A model generated the notes under the pieces. That model searched no databases. It was given only the letters and a program-made list of their open reading frames with translations, and was not told the DNA's origin. A DNA stretch of 64,000 bases, from assembly GCA_036758285.1 (NCBI GenBank), contig DAIOWV010000005.1, forward strand, positions 11,251 to 75,250, written 5' to 3'. How positions within the stretch are numbered: position 1 is the stretch's first letter; the number at the start of each line of letters is the position of its first letter. Shown here one piece after another: positions 7,901 through 16,152 of this stretch. Source of the stretch: Taishania sp036758285 (GTDB lineage Bacteria; Bacteroidota; Bacteroidia; Flavobacteriales_D; Crocinitomicaceae). The translations under genes and the position numbers were made by a program.

Positions 7901-10492
7901 AGAACCGTCAAACTGTGTTCCACTAGCTGCTTGAATTCCCAAATATGTTTCATATGGAGAATATTCTACTTGTGCTCTATCAATGCTAAAATCTCCCCCA
8001 GGTTCAAACACTTTTGTTATGTAATTTGCTTTCAATTTTCCAGGAGAATTATTTCCAACATTTAAATGCTTAGAAAAACGTATTTCACCCTTTTCATCTA
8101 AATTACCATCAACTATAGTGATTAAATCCGATTGATACGAACGAAGTGGTGAATCGAAAGTATATTTTTTATATTGCTCAAAGCTTGTTTTTCCTTGGCT
8201 AATCTGGACTTGAATGATTGTTTGTAAGTTTTTTGCTATTGCACCATGTAACCATTCAGCATTTAACTTGGCAAGTGTATCATTTGCTGAATGTTTTTGA
8301 GCATCTAATTTTATTTTTAAGCGATTGGGTTTTATCGTTTCAATCTTTAAGTTTTTTGTAAATGTATTATTCCCTACAGTTGCAGTTGCCAAATAATGTC
8401 CTGTGATTCCTTCAAGATCTGTTTTACATCTAAAATCATAAGTTCCATTCACATTTTTTGAAGTTGTTGTTTGATAAACAATATTCCCATCCGGATCTTG
8501 TAAACTAAAATCAACAGGATGATTTTTAGGTAAAGTATTGTCTTTATTTTCTAAGATAAATGCTACATAAAGAGAATCACCTGGACGCCAAACACCTCTT
8601 TCTGCATATAAAAAACCTTTTACACCTCTTTGAACATTTTCCCCTTCAATATCAAATTTATTCATTGCATTAGAATACGCATTCCCAAGCTTTAAATATC
8701 CTCGCTGATCTCCATTTTTAACGACTATCAAAAATGGTTTTTTACTCAACTGATGTGTAAACATTCCCTGATCATCTGTTTTACCAGTTGTAATAACTTG
8801 TTTTGTAAAATCATAGAAGATAACTTCTGCATTTTGAAGTGGTTCTGTTGTTAACATATTACTCACAAATGTGTGTCCGGTTTTATTTTCTTCCAATTTA
8901 AAAATCACACCTAAATCAGATGCCAATATATTCCTTGAAATAGCATTTCCATTGTAATAATTTGATTCGCAAGGTGAATAATGATTGTGATAGTAACTCC
9001 ACGTATCATACCCATCATCAAAAGCTCCGTAATGCCAGTCACCTTCTCCCCATTCATCTTTACTGCGACTGTAATTATAATAATCAGTGGTTTCTTCATA
9101 ATCTTCGCAATCACAAATAGCATCTTCTTTGGAAAATTTGATTGAAACACGATAAATAGCACCAGGGTCTGGTGAAATCAATTTTTTTAAATCAATCACA
9201 TGTGTTGACCATTGCTTAAGATTAACAGATTTGTCTTCATCTAATTGAAACTTTTGCTCTGCTACAACTTTCCCAAAACGATGTAAAGCATCATCACCAT
9301 CTAAATCGTTTAACTGTAAGAAATTATGCACGTTATTTTCAAAAATCTTTATGACACGAACGGTCACAGCTTTTACACTAATCGATTCAAATGGAAATAT
9401 TAATCCTTGAGAATTGGGTAAAATTGAACCTTTTCCTTTCATTTTTAACTTTGGATTTGGTTCTCTAAACATCAATTCCTCCTCATAAGGTTTTATCTTT
9501 TTATGCCCTTTAATATTTTGAAGCCCATTACTAATTGTTAATTTTTTATCTCCTACAATTCTTTTAGAAATAAAAACCTTGACACGACTTCCAAATACCT
9601 CATAAGAGAGGTTTTCTTCTCCCTCAATTGAGATAATTCCATTCAAATTTTGTGAATGAAGCAGTGATTCTGAAAATGAAATTTCAACCCATTGATCATC
9701 ATTTTCTATTACGTTAACACTCACAACGGAAAAATCACCCAATGCAGGGATTTTTATAGTTTCTGAACTTTTTCGGTTCGATTGAATAGCTGTTCCATCC
9801 CAATAGATTTTTAATTCTGTTTCAGTTGTTTGTCGTTGAATATCATCTAAACGGAAGGAATACTCATTTCGAAACCAGGTATCTTTTGTCAATTTAGGAT
9901 AAATTTTCTTTCCATCTACCATCACATATAATACCTTTTTTATTGCAGAAGTGTCTGCAATATCAGTAGTTTTTAAACGACCAGTAAGCATCATTACATC
10001 GGGATTAAATTCGTCCTGAATTTCTAACGTTAAATTTTCAACAAATACATCTTGAGGATAAGTAGAAAATTGAAATGCAAACTCTTCATGTTTACGTTCA
10101 TCTACATTTGTTACTTTATCTAATTGAAAATATGCAGTAAATAGCTGATTAGAATTCAACAAGTTAGATGGAGTAAATTGAATTGTACGGTCATTCAACC
10201 ATTTTATTTTCCCGTCAATAGCAGGTTCAAAATGAAAAATCTCATCAATTAATGTTGAGTCACTATTTTTTTTCAATTTAGAACTTAGTTCTTTTGGAAT
10301 TTCATTTGCTAATTCAATAACCACAACATCTTGGTTGGAAATATAACCAGACGTATAACCAGAAACATATTTATGAAAGGCTGGATCAACTTGAATATAT
10401 TCAACTTTTGATGGTCCGCAAGCATTTAGAAGTAAAAGAAAAATAACTGAAAATAGAATCTTAAATTTTGTTGACGTTTTCATACTAAACAT
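4922..10492 (-). CDS. Alpha-2-macroglobulin family lipoprotein
   Basis: A giant (1856 residues) bacterial alpha-2-macroglobulin, a periplasmic protease trap anchored by lipid. The N-terminus is a lipoprotein signal with lipobox LLNAC (Cys25, or Cys22 if translation starts at the more likely second Met, MKTSTKF, at 10483). Macroglobulin-like beta domains fill the first two thirds, including the MG2 region with GFLYAERGVWRPGDSLYVAF. The thioester motif is intact: YPHGCLEQTTSG with Cys1402 and Gln1405, followed by the helical thioester domain (about 1390-1700) and a C-terminal receptor-like beta domain. In this family the Cys-Gln thioester covalently captures attacking proteases. It lies on the same strand as pbpC, its usual genomic partner, but is separated from it by a two-component system. 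Confidence 0.93.
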   Translation of the reverse strand: MFSMKTSTKFKILFSVIFLLLLNACGPSKVEYIQVDPAFHKYVSGYTSGYISNQDVVVIELANEIPKELSSKLKKNSDSTLIDEIFHFEPAIDGKIKWLNDRTIQFTPSNLLNSNQLFTAYFQLDKVTNVDERKHEEFAFQFSTYPQDVFVENLTLEIQDEFNPDVMMLTGRLKTTDIADTSAIKKVLYVMVDGKKIYPKLTKDTWFRNEYSFRLDDIQRQTTETELKIYWDGTAIQSNRKSSETIKIPALGDFSVVSVNVIENDDQWVEISFSESLLHSQNLNGIISIEGEENLSYEVFGSRVKVFISKRIVGDKKLTISNGLQNIKGHKKIKPYEEELMFREPNPKLKMKGKGSILPNSQGLIFPFESISVKAVTVRVIKIFENNVHNFLQLNDLDGDDALHRFGKVVAEQKFQLDEDKSVNLKQWSTHVIDLKKLISPDPGAIYRVSIKFSKEDAICDCEDYEETTDYYNYSRSKDEWGEGDWHYGAFDDGYDTWSYYHNHYSPCESNYYNGNAISRNILASDLGVIFKLEENKTGHTFVSNMLTTEPLQNAEVIFYDFTKQVITTGKTDDQGMFTHQLSKKPFLIVVKNGDQRGYLKLGNAYSNAMNKFDIEGENVQRGVKGFLYAERGVWRPGDSLYVAFILENKDNTLPKNHPVDFSLQDPDGNIVYQTTTSKNVNGTYDFRCKTDLEGITGHYLATATVGNNTFTKNLKIETIKPNRLKIKLDAQKHSANDTLAKLNAEWLHGAIAKNLQTIIQVQISQGKTSFEQYKKYTFDSPLRSYQSDLITIVDGNLDEKGEIRFSKHLNVGNNSPGKLKANYITKVFEPGGDFSIDRAQVEYSPYETYLGIQAASGTQFDGSLETDKKHFFDIVAVSSDGKLRDEETIDIRIYKLNWEWWYENSDSDLASFISKDGAFVVKDTVVKSKQGKSTVSFRVNYPDYGRYVIIATDKKGNHQTGMSFTVDWPYWNRVNRVQGEQVSLLNFTTDKVKYIKGEKIQLSIPSPAKGKALISIETRSKVIKKYWINTNLGETLHTLEASEDMAPNAYIHISLIQPHANTKNDLPIRMYGVVPVFVDDPKTHLQPTLQMSDIFKPETTTTITIKEKEGKKMTYTLAIVDEGLLDLTNFKTPQPWYTFYAKEALGVKTWDMYDYVIGAFAGKISKLLTIGGDGEAGRGKNPKANRFKPMVRYIGPFTLEGGQSKKHTIDIPNYVGSVRVMVVAQNNGAYGNAEKTVAVRKPLMLLTTCPRVFGPDEKIELPISVFAMEDHIKNIKLSIETNDIVDIIGKNTQTFEVKEQGEFTKTFQLKIQNKLGIAKLKVTATSGNITATEEIEIDVRASNPVQFNYSSFVVESGSNKKIDINYFGLKSSNEAIIEVSKIPSFGLQKRLDYLIQYPHGCLEQTTSGVFPQLYLGKLVNLSEKDQKLVKNHVQGAIKRLQLFQTINGGFSYWPGENYENEWATNYAGHFLLEAEIQGYVIPEKLKKSWIKFQTEKAQNWNTSMNPFAHKQANESHQLTQAYRLYLLALSKNQQLGAMNRLKEERGLTVMTKWQLAAAYAEIGQNDIAEKMVENLETEMKSYRELSYTFGSEIRDEAIVLQVLSKLEMNKKAEKLLLKIVSKLNSESWLSTQETAVSLLALTEYAGVKNSNEKCTYNLQINGNQVQQLSFNRILEKHFYNESTLSNNSVIQVKNTSGSKLYVSVTTKGIPNQGTEKTVSQNLKMSILYSDSKGTKINPEKLKQGTDFIMEVTLTNPGSKGIYKEIALTQLFPSGWEIMNDRMDGVDMNQEIRYQDVRDDRVFSYFELGPNASKTIRIRLNASYLGRYYLPAIQCETMYDNSIFASEKGRWIEVVK

Positions 10493-10708
10493 ATTTTCAA
10501 CAAAAATGAAAGTAAGTTCATTAATCGTTAGTGAGTATTTATACTCCGATAGCGTCTATTTATTATTTGCTTGCATTTTGAAATTATTTGAAATTTTCCT
10601 TTCGGAAATCAATCAAGTTAGGAACTTCATTAACCTAATTATAAATAGTTGATTAAAAGATAATGTGATTATTCTATGAAATCCAATGAAAGGGTGTAAA
10701 TTAGCATT

Positions 10709-12871
10709 ATGAGTCAAAAAAGAAAAAAGAAAAAAGACGGAGAAAGATCTGGCAAAAAGAAGAATAACCTGAAAGGTAGCCTTACAGTGTTAATTAGAAA
10801 GCTTTTTGAAAAAAATGAAACAAGTGAACTGACTCACAAACAAGTTTGTACGCTTTTAGATTTGAGAGAAGGTGCGCTTAGACAGTTGGCTTTTACTATT
10901 TTAAAGGATTTAACAGAACAAGGATTTTTACGTTCTATTAGTCACAGTACGTTTATATTAAACAAAATACATTCATTTCTTGAGGGTTACCTTGATTTAA
11001 ATAATCGTGGGGCTGGTTTTGTGAATGTTGAAGGACAAGAAAAAGACATATATATCGACCCAAAGAATGTTGGCAAAGCAATTGGGGGAGATAAAGTAAA
11101 AATTAGAATTCTTCGCTCAGGTAAAACAAGAGTTGAAGGAGAGATCATTGAAGTAATCGAAAGAGAACGAACTCATTTTGTTGGAACACTTCAAGTAAGT
11201 GAAAAATTTGCATTTTTAATTCCTGATAATCAACGTGTAGGTACAGATATTTACATCCCTAAAGAAAAATTGAATGGTGCTAAAAATGGAGAACGTGTTT
11301 TAGTAAAAATTACTGTTTGGCCTGAATCCACGGCTAATCCATATGGAGAAGTTTTAGAAAGACTTGGGCAGAGAACAGCAAATGACACTGAAATGATTTC
11401 AATTTTAGTCAATCAAGGAATCGATTACATCATGCCTCAAGAAGTTATTGCTGAAGCAGAATTCATTACCATGGATTTGGATGAAGAGGAAATAAAAAAT
11501 CGAAGAGACATGCGAGATGTTCTCACTTTTACGATTGACCCTTTTGATGCAAAAGATTTTGATGATGCATTGTCATATAGACCTCTAGAAAATGGTGATA
11601 TTGAAATTGGTGTTCACATTGCGGATGTTAGCCATTACGTTCGACCTGGTTCTGCAATGGATAAAGAAGCTTTACATCGTTCTAATTCTGTGTACCTTGT
11701 TGATCGTGTTGTACCAATGTTGCCTGAACAATTGTCAAACTTTGCTTGTTCATTAAGACCAAATGAAGACAAATACAGTTTTTCTGTTGTTTTCAAAATG
11801 GATGAAAATGGTACAATAAAGGATGTTTGGTTTGGAAAAACTGCCATCCATTCAAACAGAAGGTTTACCTACGAGGAAGCACAAGAAATTATTGAAGGAA
11901 AAGAAGATGAATACAAAGATGTGATTTTATTAATGGATAAAATTGCAAAAAATTACAGGGGAAAACGATTAAAAAAAGGTGCTTTAAACATTGAATCTGA
12001 AGAAATGCGATTTAAATTGGATGAAGATAAAAATCCGATTGAAGTTGTTATAAAAACATCGAAAGATGCCCACAAATTAATTGAAGAATTCATGTTGTTG
12101 GCCAATCGATATGTAGCAGAATTTATTGGAAAACCATCAAAAGATAAAGACCCGATTCCATTTGTGTATCGTGTGCATGATGAGCCTGATTTAGCTAAAA
12201 TCGAATTGTTTAAATTGTTTATCGACAAGTTTGGGTATGATTTGCAATCAAGTGATTTAAAAACCGTTTCAAAAGCAATCAATGTTTTGCTAAATGATAT
12301 TCGCTATGAAAATGAATATTCTATCATTCAATCAATGGCAATTCGCTCAATGGCAAAAGCAACGTATGAAACTCAGAATATTGGTCATTATGGGTTGGCA
12401 TTTGAACATTATACACATTTTACATCTCCAATTCGCCGCTATGCTGACTTAATTGTTCATCGTATTTTATTTGAGGAGTTAACAACTAAAAAGCACGTTT
12501 ATGGCAGTAGCTTAGATGATATTTGTAAACGTATTTCTAGAAATGAAAGAAAAGCTGCAGAAGCAGAAAGAGAATCAACAAAGTATTTTCAAACAATTTT
12601 TGTACTTGATAAAATTGGTGAAGAGTTTGAAGGAACAGTTTCTGGAATTGCCGAACAAGGAATGTATGTGCGAATGGACGAAAATAAATGTGAAGGCATG
12701 ATTGCTATGAGTCAAATTCCTGGAGATCGCTATTATTTTGATGCAGAAAAATTCAGAATTATTGGTCAGAAATACAAACGAGAATACAATTTTGGAGACC
12801 GAGTAAAGGTTAGAATTTATGAAGTATCACCTCGTAAACGCCAAATTGATTTGGAGTTAGTTGAAGAATAA
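10709..12871 (+). CDS. rnr: Ribonuclease R
   Basis: A 720-residue 3'-5' exoribonuclease of the RNB family that degrades structured RNA. It has a very basic N-terminal tail (residues 1-25, rich in Lys), a winged-helix-like segment (about 28-80), cold-shock/OB domains (about 90-240), the RNB catalytic domain (about 255-590) and a C-terminal S1 domain (about 635-718, beginning GEEFEGTVSGIAEQGMYV). The catalytic acidic cluster is DPFDAKDFDDA with Asp277, 283, 285 and 286, spaced as in RNase II. The length is normal for Bacteroidota. It reads away from the alpha-2-macroglobulin gene across a 216-base divergent spacer. Confidence 0.95.
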   Translation: MSQKRKKKKDGERSGKKKNNLKGSLTVLIRKLFEKNETSELTHKQVCTLLDLREGALRQLAFTILKDLTEQGFLRSISHSTFILNKIHSFLEGYLDLNNRGAGFVNVEGQEKDIYIDPKNVGKAIGGDKVKIRILRSGKTRVEGEIIEVIERERTHFVGTLQVSEKFAFLIPDNQRVGTDIYIPKEKLNGAKNGERVLVKITVWPESTANPYGEVLERLGQRTANDTEMISILVNQGIDYIMPQEVIAEAEFITMDLDEEEIKNRRDMRDVLTFTIDPFDAKDFDDALSYRPLENGDIEIGVHIADVSHYVRPGSAMDKEALHRSNSVYLVDRVVPMLPEQLSNFACSLRPNEDKYSFSVVFKMDENGTIKDVWFGKTAIHSNRRFTYEEAQEIIEGKEDEYKDVILLMDKIAKNYRGKRLKKGALNIESEEMRFKLDEDKNPIEVVIKTSKDAHKLIEEFMLLANRYVAEFIGKPSKDKDPIPFVYRVHDEPDLAKIELFKLFIDKFGYDLQSSDLKTVSKAINVLLNDIRYENEYSIIQSMAIRSMAKATYETQNIGHYGLAFEHYTHFTSPIRRYADLIVHRILFEELTTKKHVYGSSLDDICKRISRNERKAAEAERESTKYFQTIFVLDKIGEEFEGTVSGIAEQGMYVRMDENKCEGMIAMSQIPGDRYYFDAEKFRIIGQKYKREYNFGDRVKVRIYEVSPRKRQIDLELVEE

Positions 12872-12897
12872 TTTTTGGAATTGCTAAATCAGAAGTT

Positions 12898-14010
12898 GTG
12901 AAAAATAATCTGCTTTTTCTTTGTCTTTTAGTATTAACACAAAACATATTTGCTCAATTGTCTTATCAATTTTCATCTGGATTTATCGCACAAGAATGTG
13001 ATGATCTACTTGTTTTAAATGAAGGATTTGCTGATACAACAAAAGATAAAAAATTTAAAACAGCTATTCCTGGATATAAATTTCTCTATCGTTCTAAACC
13101 AATAGGACTAGATAATACTTGGGATTTGTGGTTGAGGGAAGATTCAACAGTCGTTATTACACTGCGAGGTACAACACCTGACCAAAAGTCAATGTTTGCC
13201 AATTTGTACTGTGCAATGATGCCTCCAAAAGGAACAATTCAGTTGACTAAAACAAGTTCATTTAATTATAAAATTGCAGAACATGAAAGAGCAGCTGTTC
13301 ATGCTGGCTATCTAGCTGGTTTTGCTTATATTGCGAATGATGCTTTACCTCAAATAGATTCGCTTTATAAACAAGGATTTACCAATTTTCTAATAAGTGG
13401 ACACAGTCAAGGTGGTGCAATAGCTCAAATTTTTAGTTCATGGTTACATTACCTTAAAAAAGATAAAGTTTATCCGAATCTGAACATTAAGGTTTATACC
13501 ATAGCAACTCCAAAATACGCCAATATGTATTATGCTTATGATTATGACAATTGGATGCGTGCAGAATGGTCTTTTAGTGTAACCAACGCTTATGATCCTG
13601 TTCCAGAAGTTCCCCTTACCACCCAAATGATAACAGACATCAACGAGCCAAATCCATTTAGTGAAGTAAAAAAAGAATTTAAAAAACAACCATTTATTAA
13701 ACGTTTGGTATTGAATATGGCTTTTAATAGTATGAGAAGAAAAGCTGAAAAATCTTCTAAAAGCTATCAAAAATATTTAGGAAAATACGGTGGGAATTAT
13801 TTAAAAGATTTAACTCCTGGATTAGAAATGCCGAAACAGTTAAACAGTACTTATTTTTTAAGACCTGGTGTTCCAATCTCATTGGTTCCTGATGATTTAT
13901 ATTTTGAATTTTTTAAAACTCAAAACAATCAATACTATCACCATTTATTTCCAGCTTATCGATTTTTATTGAGAAGACAATATGAAGGATTGACTCCTTT
14001 ATCAAACTAA
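12898..14010 (+). CDS. Secreted class 3 lipase-like alpha/beta hydrolase
   Basis: A 370-residue predicted secreted lipase. The GTG start gives a proper signal peptide (about 1-20, LLFLCLLVLTQNIFAQ); no ATG lies upstream in frame. The fold-typical LRGTTPDQ oxyanion segment (about 89-97) precedes the nucleophile elbow ISGHSQGGA with Ser170. NAYDPVPEVPL gives the catalytic Asp233 in the lipase class 3 position, and a His in NQYYHHLFPAYRF near the C-terminus can complete the triad. The gene begins 26 bases after rnr and probably shares its transcript. The substrate is unknown. Confidence 0.85.
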   Translation: MKNNLLFLCLLVLTQNIFAQLSYQFSSGFIAQECDDLLVLNEGFADTTKDKKFKTAIPGYKFLYRSKPIGLDNTWDLWLREDSTVVITLRGTTPDQKSMFANLYCAMMPPKGTIQLTKTSSFNYKIAEHERAAVHAGYLAGFAYIANDALPQIDSLYKQGFTNFLISGHSQGGAIAQIFSSWLHYLKKDKVYPNLNIKVYTIATPKYANMYYAYDYDNWMRAEWSFSVTNAYDPVPEVPLTTQMITDINEPNPFSEVKKEFKKQPFIKRLVLNMAFNSMRRKAEKSSKSYQKYLGKYGGNYLKDLTPGLEMPKQLNSTYFLRPGVPISLVPDDLYFEFFKTQNNQYYHHLFPAYRFLLRRQYEGLTPLSN

Positions 14011-14035
14011 ATAACCTGATTTCTGGTTAAATAAC

Positions 14036-14068
14036 AAATCCCCTTAAGTAATTAACTTAAGGGGATTT
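14036..14068. terminator. Perfect 14-bp hairpin, probable bidirectional terminator
   Basis: AAATCCCCTTAAGT (14036-14049) pairs perfectly with ACTTAAGGGGATTT (14055-14068) around a 5-base loop. The arms carry an A-run and T-run at the base, so each strand ends the stem in Ts. It lies 26 bases after the lipase stop codon between convergent genes. Confidence 0.75.
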
Positions 14069-14286
14069 GGGTTCAAAATTTATATTAAAACAGGACTTTG
14101 CTAATTATTATTTTGACTGTTGAATTGAAACTAAACCGGACTAACTAGCATTTTTGTCTAATAAACTATCTGCGATATGGTATTATACTCAAAAACTTAT
14201 TCTATTTATCTTATCTATCTAAATCGCACCTGCATTCAATAACAAATTTGAACATGACAAAGGTCTTATTTAGATTTATTCTAAAC

Positions 14287-14310
14287 AATACCTTTTTTAA
14301 GGTATTTTTA
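14287..14310. terminator. Short hairpin with T-tract
   Basis: AATACCTT (14287-14294) pairs with AAGGTATT (14299-14306) around TTTT, followed by TTTA. It lies 22 bases beyond the stop codon of the minus-strand gene ending at 14332. Confidence 0.45.
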
Positions 14311-14331
14311 CTATAAAATAGGCTGTTTTAT

Positions 14332-14778
14332 CTACAAAGATAAATTTGATGATGTTTTGGAATAATTAACTATCGCTGTTTTTATTTCTTTAGAAAGCTT
14401 AGGATAATTGTCTTGAATTAGCTTGACATCTTCTGAAATATTTGAATTGTATTTTAACAACTTGGGGGCATTTTCTTGAATTATTAATCTCAAAAATCGA
14501 TATTCAGTGTTTGTGGGGTTTGAACCAATAACATTTTCTAATAGTTCTTTACCTTGTTTAAACTTTTTAAGTTTATCACTCGGTGTTTTTTGAAATTCAG
14601 CACTTTTCATCAATATTGCACCATAGTATGCTTTTTGATCCGAATTTACTTCAGATACAGCTACTAATTTTTCCATTGCAAAAACTTCCGTTTCTTTTTT
14701 TGATTCCATCGATTTATAAAAATCTGATTTTGAAAAAGAAACAACAGAAATAAGTAAAAGTGCTAAAAGATGATACAT
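14332..14778 (-). CDS. Small secreted helical protein, unknown function
   Basis: A 148-residue protein with a signal peptide (MYHLLALLLISVVSFSKS). The rest is predicted helical and Lys-rich, with a pattern (QKAYYGAILMKSAEF, GKELLENVIGSNPTNTEYRFLRL) that resembles a tetratricopeptide-like helical pair, seen in many unnamed Bacteroidota secreted proteins. It follows the acyltransferase gene on the same strand with a 43-base gap and is probably the last gene of that operon. No function can be assigned. Confidence 0.7.
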   Translation of the reverse strand: MYHLLALLLISVVSFSKSDFYKSMESKKETEVFAMEKLVAVSEVNSDQKAYYGAILMKSAEFQKTPSDKLKKFKQGKELLENVIGSNPTNTEYRFLRLIIQENAPKLLKYNSNISEDVKLIQDNYPKLSKEIKTAIVNYSKTSSNLSL

Positions 14779-14821
14779 TTTGTTTTTTTATAAAGGTCAA
14801 TCAAAAGCTAAGCCAAATAAC

Positions 14822-16138
14822 TCAATCTTCAAAAATTAGTTGAAATAAACGTTGCCTTTGTTTTTTCATCTCAAGAATAACTTCCTTATTATTCATAATG
14901 AGAAAAATATAATTTAACTTAAATGAAATATGATGCAAATATTTGGTGAAGCTGTATGCAAATATTCCCGTAAGTGGCATCAAAAGAAAATAAATAAGAA
15001 GAAATAAGATGTTAAAATTGAAAAAATAATAAGCAAAAAAAGTAAAAATAAAATAATTGATTGGGTAAATAACTAATCCTAGAAGTATAGCAATAGGTGC
15101 ATAAAACTCCTTGCTTGATGTTATTTTAGGAATAATGAAATCGGTAAACTTAAAAGGTAATATATTGTGGATGATTCCAAATAAATAAATTGGGAAAACT
15201 AAAACAATTCCAATAAAAGATGTGATAATCTGACGAATAAACATTCCCGATCGAACTCCTCTGTCTAAAAAGTCATTTTTTATTTCCAACTTATCTGTCT
15301 TCCATTTTAAATTCCAAAGTAAATTCTGAATATGTTCAACCTTTCGTGGATTATCAATGCTTAAACGTTCTATCCTATCACGAATTTTTTTCATTAATTC
15401 AATCTCAGACTCAACATTTGTAGCATTGTGGAGATATTTTGACTGTAATACTTCGTTTAATGAAACAATTAACTCTTCCTGTTCTTTGTTTTGAGTAGTA
15501 ACTAAAACTCCTTCTAATAATCTCCTAAATTCCTCTGTTAATTTTTTTGCAGCAGTTGTATGATTCTCTTTAAATTCTTCTAAATATTTGGTTACAGAAA
15601 TCCCTTCACCAAAATTTACCATAATTGAACTTCTAAACTTTTCTCCTTGAGTATACATTAAACCTACAGGAATAACTTTCAAATTTAATTGTCCATTGTT
15701 TCTTTGCTCTGCTTCCAATGCAATTCTTGCTGTACCAGATTTAAACTGTCTCAACAACATTTCCATCTGACTATTCCCTTCCGGAAAAATAACTAATGTT
15801 TTTCCCTTTGACAATAAATTATAACATTCTTCCAAAGTAGAAGAATTATCCACACCATCAGTTTTTGCTTCGGTTGATCTATTGATGGGGATCATGTTTA
15901 ATGATCTCAAAAACCTCATCTTCCATTTACTATTGAAAAAAGTTGCTTTCGTCATATAGTAAATAGGTCTAGGAGAAATAATACCAATTAATAAAGCATC
16001 AACCAACGTGTTAGGATGATTCGCAATTATAATTGTTGCTCCTGAATGCTCTAGATATCCTTCATTTCTAACCTTTATTTCAGAATAATAAAGATGAAGT
16101 CCTAATCGCATTAATATTTTTACAATTCTATATAGCAT
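14822..16138 (-). CDS. PlsC-like 1-acyl-glycerol-3-phosphate acyltransferase family protein
   Basis: A 438-residue membrane acyltransferase. The lysophospholipid acyltransferase domain (about 25-210) has the catalytic motif I NHPNTLVD (His41, Asp47), a motif II-like segment IPINRSTE and motif III FPEGNS (118-123). The second half is unusual in length: a helical linker (about 215-290) followed by three or four transmembrane segments (about 300-400) and a basic tail. Standard PlsC is about 240 residues; this longer form is common in Bacteroidota. It probably acylates a glycerophospholipid or envelope lipid at the inner membrane. It begins 14 bases after the glycosyltransferase stop codon, so the two are co-transcribed. 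Confidence 0.85.
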   Translation of the reverse strand: MLYRIVKILMRLGLHLYYSEIKVRNEGYLEHSGATIIIANHPNTLVDALLIGIISPRPIYYMTKATFFNSKWKMRFLRSLNMIPINRSTEAKTDGVDNSSTLEECYNLLSKGKTLVIFPEGNSQMEMLLRQFKSGTARIALEAEQRNNGQLNLKVIPVGLMYTQGEKFRSSIMVNFGEGISVTKYLEEFKENHTTAAKKLTEEFRRLLEGVLVTTQNKEQEELIVSLNEVLQSKYLHNATNVESEIELMKKIRDRIERLSIDNPRKVEHIQNLLWNLKWKTDKLEIKNDFLDRGVRSGMFIRQIITSFIGIVLVFPIYLFGIIHNILPFKFTDFIIPKITSSKEFYAPIAILLGLVIYPINYFIFTFFAYYFFNFNILFLLIYFLLMPLTGIFAYSFTKYLHHISFKLNYIFLIMNNKEVILEMKKQRQRLFQLIFED

Positions 16139-16152
16139 TAAGAGTAAAAGTA

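Larger units (their letters stand above)
14011..14331. other. Intergenic region with two hairpins, no gene seen
   Basis: About 320 bases between the convergent lipase gene and the small secreted-protein gene. It contains the two terminator-like hairpins listed separately. I see no open frame with coding character on either strand and no tRNA-like fold. Confidence 0.6.

Noticed and set aside
8911..9162. Antisense open frames within the macroglobulin and other large genes
   Set aside because: They lack signal peptides, family features and starts with promoters, and are explained as shadows of strongly supported genes.
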